Of a stretch of DNA of 37,778 nt, positions 29,759 to 37,778 are shown piece by piece; the stretch's first letter is position 1; every line of letters begins with the position of its first letter. Origin of the DNA: Hemicentrotus pulcherrimus (taxonomy: Eukaryota; Echinodermata; Echinoidea; Camarodonta; Strongylocentrotidae). Below the pieces are notes generated by a model that ran no database searches, was not told the DNA's origin, and was given only the letters and a program-made list of their open reading frames with translations. A program made the translations under genes and the position numbers. The stretch covers positions 19,001 through 56,778 of the forward strand of contig BEXV01001300.1 of NCBI GenBank assembly GCA_003118195.1, in the 5' to 3' direction.

Positions 29759-30414
29759 GTAGTGCAGTGGGGCTTTATTAAAGTATTCTGTTGAAGAACA
29801 AAAAGCAGGGTTGAGTCCCCTGAAGCACAACATTAAATGGCCGAAATACACAAAGCCAGGATTCTAACAACCCTGCTCAAGTCCTTCAAGAACTATAGCT
29901 GCTGCATGGTAGAAGTCTCCTGCACTGAATAGAGTACCGAAGCTGTGACATCATAAAAATCTATAGTATTGGCTGAGATATGACCATCTGAAGAAAAAGA
30001 TTCCCTATAGGAGCTCAGTGTTATTTTGCTCTGGCTCATAATAGCTGTGGTACTTGATTGAACAGTTGAAGACTGAAAAGTTCTCTACAATCACCCTTAA
30101 AGTCATCAAATCCTTAGAGCAAACACAGGTCTGAAAGCAATGGTCTATAGTAGTTTACTAACATTTACATAAATTACCAACTGCATAGCAAACACAATCT
30201 GATGTTTTCCCTGAGAAACCCTTTGAAAAGAGAACCCTTGAGTGTGCAGTTATTCATGAATAATGCCTCTTGCAAGCGACTCAAGTTTTAAAATCTTTTA
30301 AGTTCTACATACGGTACCAAAAGGACCCTTTGCAGTGAAAATACAACTTGATATACAACTGTAATTGGAAAACTGAATAAATGTAGAATACAAATATAAA
30401 GGAATAAAAAGTAT
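29759..30414. other. Family E remnant then unassigned DNA
   Basis: A 10-bp inverted pair AGCAGGGTTG (29804-29813)/CAACCCTGCT (29868-29877) is present. No coding exon recognised. Confidence 0.5.
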
Positions 30415-30434
30415 TTACCTTACCTTACCTTACC
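30415..30434 (-). repeat. (TTACC)n array; tandem GGTAAG on minus strand
   Basis: Four head-to-tail TTACC units. Read on the SLC35B3 sense strand, AAGGTAAGG repeats give several overlapping consensus 5' splice sites in a row, upstream of exon 1. Confidence 0.85.
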
Positions 30435-30439
30435 TTCAT

Positions 30440-31175
30440 TTACATGTATATTGCACACAAGACAATTACAACCTAATTTTCCCAACCCTCCGAATTACGG
30501 GTCAACAGGGATAACTTTACAGAAGTTACAGTGACGACATAACATGTGGACCCAGCCGGTTCACCTACATGTATAGTCGAGGCGATGAGCCATGCTTAAT
30601 TAATGCAAACTCATTTTGAATTTGTGTACTCCACATAAGATGTCATCAAGTTGAAAGCAAGTTTTTAGGTCAACAACTTCCGATTTTCAAAGCTTTAGAT
30701 TTTGAATTTTCAGAGAGCCGATACTCCTCTGTCAGACACTAAAAAGGCATATAATTGATATCATTTTAACCAACGGCTTATAAGTTTTCTGTTGATATAT
30801 ACATGTAATTCATCTATTTCATTTTTCAGTTTAGATATGGTCTTTAACATTATAGTAAAAAGGTTGAATTTTGAACTGGATAAATCATTAAACATTACTG
30901 GCAAGTTTCAAAAGTTTCAATAACTATTACAATTGTATTTCAACAATTAATGTGTTCAAATAAAAATCAACATTGAACAACTTCATATCATGTAACATGT
31001 GTTGTGCTATTAAAAAGAGACTGTTTTGGATTTACATGATTTCAAAACATGCTTCATAAATGCACTTTGGAGACAATTTCAAAATTACCTAAAGTTCATA
31101 AAGGTTTAAAAAAACCAGTTTGTTTCAGGATTGCTTTACCCGACTAAAGCCTGTACATGTATATGCTTGTAAGTA
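30440..31175. other. No gene recognised
   Basis: AT-rich sequence with three TACATGTA-type palindromes. No repeat family assigned. Confidence 0.5.
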
Positions 31176-31446
31176 GAGGTGTTGTGGTCGGGTGGATACG
31201 TCGCCGGACTGTCGACCACAAGGTCCACAGTTCGAGTCCCACCGCCGCACTAATGTCCTTTGGCAAGACATTGATCTATTTTTGCCACACTCCACCCAGG
31301 TGAAGTAAATGTGTAGGAATTTATTCTTTGAAATGCTAGAGCGCTGTATGGCAGCTATGCTAAATCCAGGGTAATAATCGGGAGCGCCAAGAGGGTCAAA
31401 TCTGACTGACATGAGCGCTATACAAGGACCCACTATTATTATTATT
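31176..31446 (+). mobile_element. tRNA-derived SINE (about 270 bp)
   Basis: Head GGTCGGGTGGATACGTCGCC (box A region) and box B CAGTTCGAGTCCCACC, body GCACTAATGTCCTTTGGCAA, tail GAGCGCTATACAAGGACCCA and then an (ATT)n end. The flanks TAAGTAG and TAAGTAAG may be a decayed target duplication. It is the same family as 19750-20119. Confidence 0.9.
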
Positions 31447-32080
31447 AAGTAAGCAGCCAGGGAACCAACAGCTTAAATTCCTCTCTACAAGGATTGGTAA
31501 CAATGCTTAAAGGGACCTGGTAACATTGTTAAGATAAGAGATAGTGGTGCTAAGGTAGTGACTTCAATGCTAGATGTAAAATTAAAGATAATCTGAAAAT
31601 TTAAGTGAAAACGGACCATTATTCATGGTACAAATAGGGAAAAACTGATCTGATCGAGTCCTTAATTCTCCCAACTATATTATAACAATTTCATTATATT
31701 TTAGGTGAATGGAAATTGTCACAAAGTAATAAAATGGCTCTACATTCAATTCCAGACATTTAATGTAAGTCTTGACAGAGTTTTTAATGCCTGTTTCATG
31801 TCTTTTTTTCATGAAAAAACGGTTGGGAAAATTAAAAAATGGTTGGGAGAATTTACTGTTAATCACTGTTAGTCTTAGAGGGTGTCATACATCAACCTTT
31901 TTCAAAGAAAACCATAGATATCTTCGTGGTTTGAGAATTTTTTCAGGATTTTTTGCATGTCAGAGGGTTAGTACAGTTGAAGGAATACAAAAATTAAGCA
32001 ATTTTTTTCATCAACCTTCAATAATGTTAAAGTGACTTTGTGACCTCCCAGTTATGAGACCACTGCTCTACCAGTCTATT
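31447..32080 (-). mobile_element. SINE (8220-type) split by a MITE
   Basis: 31447-31509 matches the tail part of the minus-oriented SINE at 8220 (CCAACAGCTTAAATTCCTCT). Its tRNA-like head, GTGACCTCCCAGTTATGAGA followed by CCACTGCTCTACC, appears only at 32041-32075. The 0.53 kb between is MITE D. Confidence 0.65.
31510..32035 (+). mobile_element. MITE D (about 526 bp), full copy
   Basis: Left end AAAGGGACCTGGTAACATTG; complement of right end AAAGTCACTTTAACATTATT: imperfect inverted ends. The first 110 bp match 14359-14473, where the assembly breaks. Confidence 0.7.
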
Positions 32081-32869
32081 TCATCTACTGTTGTTTGATT
32101 GTTAGAGGGATGGTTCATCTTTATAGCAACAAGGTAAATAAATAGTACATTGTACCATTAAACAGGAGGTATCAGACGAGAAAAACTTTAACCACAAAGA
32201 ATGCTACCCATATTCAGACTGTCAGCATCAACAGATGGCGCTGTATCACTACCTAAAATATTCAGGTTTAGGGCAAAACCTCCTACAATTTGTAGGAACA
32301 AGTATTAGGGAAGTTGTGTTCAATTAATTTAAATGTTCAATTGACTGTGCAAAATGTAAAACAATAATTTCATAATCTGGGCCGATATTCATTTTGATAA
32401 TAAAATTCAGTGTTTACCCAGTTTTCAGCTTAGATAAAATAACTTTCAATAAACTAGTCAACTTTGGTATTCAGTTGAAAATTGGCTTACTGGTTAGGAG
32501 GCTCCGACTCATGCCAATGATTTTGAAAGCCTTGATTATAGCTGGCAACAGGGCTGGCAGTAGTTCAACCATATGGTATTGCTATTTCAAGGTTCACACA
32601 AGGATAGCTTTTGATTTAATTTTGAGCTATTTTGGAGTGGCTACATGTCGGTGACATTATCTGAGGTCAATGTTGGCTTGCCTATACATGAATGAAATAG
32701 ACTTGAAACAAAAGCAAAGCTAAATGCTCATAAAGTTAAAGTATTCAATTGAATTATGGCCCTGATCCAGAAAGTGGGCCTCCATTTTGATGATTCCCGG
32801 GAAATTATTTGGACATCTCCAACAATTAAGAACAATTAATTTCAACTCAGTAAAAATGGAGTAGTTTAT
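32081..32869. other. No gene recognised
   Basis: AT-rich DNA. An 86-codon frame at 32394-32654 has no recognisable domain. Confidence 0.5.
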
Positions 32870-33130
32870 TGCCGTTAAGTCTACAACCAGTTCATCTACT
32901 ACCCAATTGGTCTATTACCATATGGTCAACACCCAGCCGTCTAATATCCAAATGGTCTAATGATTATTATGTCTACTTATCATTTGGTCTAATGAAAATT
33001 TGGTCTAATCTCCAGTTAGTCTGCTACCCATTTAGTCTAATTTCTGGTGGATCTAATTCCCAGTTGGTCCAATGCCCATTTTTGTCTACCATGCATAGAG
33101 TCTAATAACTTTTCCATAGACCAAACGGCA
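32870..33130. mobile_element. Inverted-ended element made of 'TTTGGTCTAAT' minisatellite
   Basis: TGCCGTT at 32870 and AACGGCA at 33124-33130 are exact complements, extended by GTCTA/TAGAC. The interior consists of about 14 degenerate 15-20-bp units such as CCAAATGGTCTAATG. Confidence 0.8.
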
Positions 33131-33850
33131 ATTCACCAATGAAGCTACGCTGGTGTCAAGTTGCATGCTTACCATGATGGTGTAGTAAGTACAAATCAGT
33201 CTTGTTGGATATCAATCAGACAGATTTCATCACATACATGTACATGTACATGTAGGCAATGTCAATGTAGTGTAGACATTCTCGATCCAGATTTTTGAAT
33301 GATCCACATTGACACTTTAGTATCAAATTACTCAAGGAATGAATTTCGGTTCACGCACAGATTTTTCCAGATCTGGATTCACAGTGAAAAACAAAATCTT
33401 TTTTAATAAATGGCAATAAAACCCGGTAATAAATTTGTTTCAATTTTAAAAGAAAAATAAGAGAAACGGAACGGCGAAAGTTTGAAATAAATCAGACCAC
33501 TAATGACAGATCTACATGCATGCAAATAAGTTCAAACTGGTAATTATTTCAGAGGGCTGTGACTTACAGTACATGTACTGTAGGACTTCATGGACAACTA
33601 CCAAGTTATTCATACATTTTTCAAACATATCGTTTATTTCTGTTTTCTTCCAAGTGCCATCTCCCTTGGGATGTCGGGACACTACTCAATATATTTTCCC
33701 TCTGGAAAAAAAAGACCCACACAGAGTCATACATTTTGGAAGAATGACATTTTTAATCATTATTTTGGGAAAATTATCCAGCATTACATTACAGTGACAT
33801 TATCAATTCAACCAAATTGAAGTGGTATAGTAATAACTAGATTGATGTTC
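33131..33850. other. No gene recognised; TACATG repeats
   Basis: 33234-33254 contains (ACATGT)n. Three overlapping frames at 33516-33820 have no recognisable domains. Confidence 0.5.
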
Positions 33851-34190
33851 GACTGCATGCAGTCCAAAATGATGCCTCAGCTATAGAGTGACTTTACAAA
33901 CCAAAACAGAAGCGATCTTTAAATTTCAACTTTGATTTTAATCCATTTACAGATTCTCAGAACATCGTTATTACAAGCGATTTTTTATACACATGTACAT
34001 GTATGACCCTTTGATCTTTTACCTCATGACCCTAAAATCTAATCTGGTCATTGGCTCTGCAAGATGACCCAAGTTTGGCGATAATCCATCAATCGGTTCT
34101 TGAGATAACAAGAATGGGATGTACGGACGGACAGACAGACGGACAACCAGAAAACATAATGCCTCTGGCTACATTGTAGCAGAGGCATAA
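33851..34190 (+). mobile_element. Dispersed repeat family C, longer copy with terminal hairpin
   Basis: Begins like 12000-12110. After TACGGACGGACAGACAGACG it ends with ATGCCTCTGGCTACA pairing with TGTAGCAGAGGCAT (34159-34188). The text ATGATGCCTCAGCT near the start echoes the end, suggesting inverted ends. The class is unknown. Confidence 0.65.
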
Positions 34191-34366
34191 AAATGTATAA
34201 ATTCCTCAATTTCTGTCTGATACCGTTCAAACTATCACCGCTCTGCTTCTCTGATGTTTCTGCTTTTTTTTTTTTTGCTATTAAGGTTAGATTTTCCTTT
34301 CAGTACACCGGTTCAGTACAAACACCACACACACAGCATCTTGTAGTTGCAGGTAGAGAAGGGAGA

Positions 34367-34440
34367 GAAGAAGAAGAAGAAGAAGAAGAGGAGGAGGAGG
34401 AGGAGGAGGAGGAGGAGGAGGAGATGGAGGAGGAGGAGGA
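34367..34440. repeat. (GAA)n/(GAG)n tract
   Basis: Uninterrupted purine triplets, with one ATG interruption at 34424. The poly-Glu frame (34193-34564) is an artefact of this tract. Confidence 0.95.
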
Positions 34441-34564
34441 TGTTATCTTTTGTATTAGTCATACCAAATCAAAATTAGAAAGTATAGCACTTACCGCAGC
34501 AGGCTTAGCCACATTTAACGTTACAACTAGGGTGTCTGAACCATCTGTCAATTTTCCCTTTTAG

Positions 34565-35679
34565 ATTGTTTTTCACCATTATGATTGGATAATTTGTCTT
34601 TCTTTCAATTCTCTCATAGGCTAGAGCATTACATTATATCATTACACATTTACACTGCAAAAAAACAAATTATGGCAATGATAAAAACAAAGTGAACTAA
34701 AAGAAAGACGAGGAGACTTTGGTAAAAGCAGAGCTTGTAAGTTTTACTTTTAGGGTCCCCTCTGGACCAAATAATTGGTTGATACATAAATAAGCAACAA
34801 GATCAACATGATGGGAGATTGGGAGTACATATTTGTAACTACCTAGTAAGGATACATTAGGAAAAAGGTGGTATAACTGTAAGAAACAAGAAGTGTACAC
34901 ACACAACAACAACAAAATTAAGAAACGAGACTAGACAAAACGGGAGAAAAGAGAAAATATGAGAAATAATATAAGACTATAGTTCTAGGCCTAGATCTAC
35001 GGCACATCAACAATAGGCACAGCACACAACGGGCACAAGACAACAGAGGGAGGGAATCGATTTATAGTTTAAAAAAATAGCCAAGAATATAGAATCTAGG
35101 TCTAGTTCTTTTGATTTGGCTGTATGGGCCTTTGGTGAGGCGTCGTTCAACCAATGGACTGCTGTGGTGGGGTAGAAAAGATTTTTTCTAATCACAGATT
35201 GTAGTCTAGTAACTTGCACCATAGCATAGCGCCTTAGAGAGGTATCTACTCTAGCCTATAAAATTAGGCACACATTCCCACAAGCTAGCTGTCCACCGTC
35301 GGAAGAAGATCACCCTTGTCTAGATGCTGAACAGGCTTTGACAAGTAGCAGAATAGAAGTAGAACGTTTGCCTTGTCTTTCAATGAGACGTGGCAACTAC
35401 TAGTCTATCTAGCTACAATGTAACTCCAGCAAAGCCGACACACTCTCACACTCTCACACTACAATCCCTGCCAGACTTTCAGCGAGAAGCAACGACAACA
35501 TCCCGCTCGACTTCGCATACAAGTTCAGTCAAGTAAACATCCAATAACGCACATTCCCACCGCAATCTTAGCAAATTAGACATGGCCCACAATTACCCTT
35601 TCATAATTAACTAAAAAAAACATTAATTTTGACTTAGGGCCTATAAAAAAATAATAATTAAAGTTATCAGCAACTTTAC
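34565..35679. other. No gene recognised
   Basis: AT-rich with a less AT-rich part at 35270-35560. No convincing exon. Confidence 0.45.
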
Positions 35680-35767
35680 CTCTAAAATCTGATGCCACGA
35701 CAAGAATTCTCTCTCGGTTTTAACTAAAATTCCGCTGACTGACAAATAGCAGGACGCCATCTAGCGG
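35680..35767 (-). promoter_or_regulatory. CTCF/YY1-like site overlapping a candidate leader exon
   Basis: On minus, CCGCTAGATGGCGTC (35767-35753) fits the CTCF core CCRCNAGRKGGCRS at 13 of 14 positions, and ATGGCG also resembles YY1. The ATG inside it (35760) opens 27 codons that run without stop to a good donor, GAG|GTAAAG (35680). The frame does not fit SLC35B3 exon 1 directly, so if this is the leader exon, the frame would be an upstream ORF. Confidence 0.35.
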
Positions 35768-35920
35768 TGCCGGTGGTCTACAGTCAATCTTTTTGTCACG
35801 CATTTTCCATAGAGAATAAAGGACAAAAAAGTAATCAACTCGATCATGACGGGTCCATACCATAGAGATAAGTATATCTCTATGTTCCATACTAATTACA
35901 TTTTTTACAACAGTCAGGCA

Positions 35921-36113
35921 CAGAGGTGCCCCCCCCAAAAAAAAAAAAACATTTTAAGTAGAAAAAATGCCCCTTTAACTACTTTGTAAGCAGTGCCCCT
36001 TTTTACCTCCGATAAGTGCTCTTTTTAATTTGACACATGCCCCTTTTCCTTCGACAAGTTCCCATTTCTATTGCAAAAAGTGTCAATTTCCCATTCTCAT
36101 AAGCAGCGGCGGC
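35921..36113 (-). repeat. Minisatellite of the hAT-like family, outer copy
   Basis: Starts CAGAGGTGCCCCCCCC, then AGTGCCCCTTTTTACCTCC-type units on +, in opposite orientation to 5944-6900. It is interrupted by a new element end at 36114. Confidence 0.75.
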
Positions 36114-37778
36114 GCTCTAGGGGAGCAGGGGGCACAATACCCTCCCACCTTTTAAAGTACCCTAAACGTGCCCCTTTTTGCAGAGAAAAAGTGCCCGTTT
36201 TACTTCGACAAGTGCCCACATTTATTTTTAAAAGTGCCCCTTCCCGTTTACACCTCTGCATGATAAGTGCCCCTTTTATTTTGACACGTATCCCTTTTCA
36301 TTTGTCATGTTCCCATTTTTCTTCAGTTTGCATTTTCCATTCTCATAAGTGCCTTTTTCAATCTCTATAAGTTTCCCTTTTCAGGTACGAGAAGCGCCCC
36401 TTCACCTCTGATAATTGCCCTATTTAAATCTGAGAGGTTCCCATTTTGCTTAGACAAGTTCCCCTTTTCCTTTGTAAAAAGTGCCCCTTCCCCTATTAAT
36501 AATTAGCCCTTTTCATCTTTGATAAGTGCCCCGTTTATTTTAACATGTGCCTCTGTTTCTTTTTAATAAGAGCCACTTTCCCTTTCTCATAAAAGCTCCC
36601 TTTCACCTCCGATAAATGCCCCTATCAAAATCTGATCGGTGCCGGCTTTTCTTTCAACAAATACACATTTCCCTTTATCATTAGTGCCCCTTTTTCATTC
36701 TCATAAGTGCCTATTTTCATGTATGATCAGTGCCCTTTTCAGATGCGATAAGTGCCCTTTTCACCTCTAATAATTACCCTTTTAACAATGAAATGTGGCA
36801 GGGCCCTTTTTTTTTTCTTTCTAATAAGGTACATATCCCTTTATCATAAATGCCCCTTTTCACTTCTTATAAATTCCCCTATCAAAATCTGATGGGTGCC
36901 TCTTTTTTGTACGTGTAAGAAGTGCCCCAATTTCACCTCTGACAATTAGCCTAATCCTATTCTTTCCTAATAAGTGTCTTAACCTTTCAATTAGTGTCCC
37001 CTTTTCCTCTCATCATTAAATGTGTCCCTAATTTCAAGCGACTATGAGCAATTTCCCCCAAAGCTCGCTCGCTACGCTCGCTTGTAGTTATACATGATAT
37101 GTTATGTAACTTATCAATTATAGGTCTTTTCAGTTTTCAGTTATGAGAATGTGCTTATAATCACATCAGGATTGGTTATGAGAATGTGCTTATAATCACA
37201 TCAGGGTTGGGTTTTTCCTCTTTAAAAGATGTAATTTTAATAATTCCTCTTTTTAACTCGGATGAGCACACCTTATATTTTCACATGTGCCCCTTTTCCT
37301 TTCTAATAAGTGCCCCTTTTCCTTATGATAAATGCCCCATTTAACAAAGAGCCGTTCGCCTTTTCATAAATGCCCCTTTTCACCTATGAAAATAGCCCTT
37401 TTCCATTATCCTACTAGTGCCCTTTTACAAATGACCCTATTCAATTCTGAGAGATACTCGTTTTATTTTGACAAGTGCTACCTTTTCCTCCTGATAAGTG
37501 CTCTTTTAATCTCTAATAACACCCCCTTTTATTTTGACACGTGCCCCTTTTCCTTCCTAATAAATGCTCTTTTTCCTTCATAATATTCGCTTTTCATAAT
37601 AGCCCCCTTTCACCTCCAATACATGCCCCTATCAAAATCTTATCGGTGCTCCTTTTCTTTCAACAAATGCACATTTCCCTTTATTATTAGTGCCCCTTTT
37701 TCATTCTCATCAGTGCCTCTTTCATATATAGTGTGTGCCTCTTTTCAGATGCGATAAGTGCCCCTTTTCCTTTCGTAT
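36114..37778 (-). mobile_element. Second hAT-like element, inverted, truncated by the window
   Basis: Starts CAGCGGCGGCGCTCTAGGGG, then AGCAGGGGGCAC, the same wording as the complement of 6917-6949. Then come degenerate TGATAAGTGCCCCTTTTCA units (36150-37017), a unique block 37020-37250 that matches the complement of 5640-5890 (TCAAGCGACTATGAGCAATT, GCTCGCTCGCTACGCTCGCT), and more units to the window end. The 8 bp before the end are CTCATAAG; their partner would lie outside. Confidence 0.8.
37141..37210. repeat. 35-bp tandem duplication
   Basis: Two head-to-tail copies beginning TTATGAGAATGTGCTTATAA, 37141-37175 and 37176-37210, with one difference. The copy at 5755-5800 in the first element has only one unit. 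Confidence 0.92.

Noticed and set aside
31176..31250. Functional tRNA gene
   Set aside because: Box A and B text is present, but it cannot form a proper cloverleaf and continues into a SINE body and tail.
34193..34564. Poly-glutamate protein on plus
   Set aside because: It is created by the GAA/GAG tract; the flanking residues match nothing I recognise.

Overview
This is a stretch of nuclear DNA from an animal. The only gene I can support has nine coding exons on the minus strand, joined by GT-AG introns. The rest is AT-rich non-coding DNA crowded with short transposon-derived repeats. Several things fit a marine invertebrate deuterostome, most likely an echinoderm such as a sea urchin: the protein's closeness to the vertebrate orthologue, tRNA-derived SINEs with the 'GAGCGCTATACAAG' type of tail, very frequent TACATGTA palindromes, and many small inverted-repeat elements. 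The organism is an inference; no single feature proves it. A run of 680 N marks an assembly gap at 14474-15153.

The gene is an orthologue of SLC35B3 (PAPST2), the Golgi transporter for PAPS, the sulfonate donor. Exons run from 26946 (ATG) down to 10731 (TGA). I placed each splice junction by hand. All nine join in frame into 1317 nt, giving 438 residues. The N gap falls in an intron, so the coding sequence appears complete. A splice acceptor 2 nt before the ATG means the 5' UTR continues in at least one exon further upstream (higher coordinates). That exon is not identified, but two candidate promoter-like zones are described (27751-27935 and 35680-35767).

Layout from left to right. 1-563: a tandem satellite of about 60-75 bp units. 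1400-5300: dispersed repeats, a 420-bp element with nearly perfect 99-bp inverted arms and a tRNA-like head, simple repeats and a duplicated hairpin. 5440-6949: a complete non-autonomous hAT-like element with 8-bp target duplication, filled by a 22-23-bp minisatellite. 7000-10700: dispersed repeats and the putative 3' UTR. 10731-26946: the SLC35B3 body, whose introns hold pogo-like, TTAA-type and 'CACAAAG'-type MITEs, SINEs, a LINE fragment, a roughly 0.4-kb-arm inverted repeat and several microsatellites. 26950-35700: upstream intron or intergenic DNA with SINEs, a possible 0.9-kb TTAA insertion and a minisatellite-bearing element. 35921-37778: a second copy, in opposite orientation, of the hAT-like minisatellite family, running off the window.

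I found no operon-like or multi-gene system. The unusual content is architectural: five mobile elements lie within 100 nt of SLC35B3 splice sites, one hAT family has made its body from a higher-order minisatellite, and large inverted repeats flank the gene. Statements about function beyond the SLC35B3 orthology are inference.
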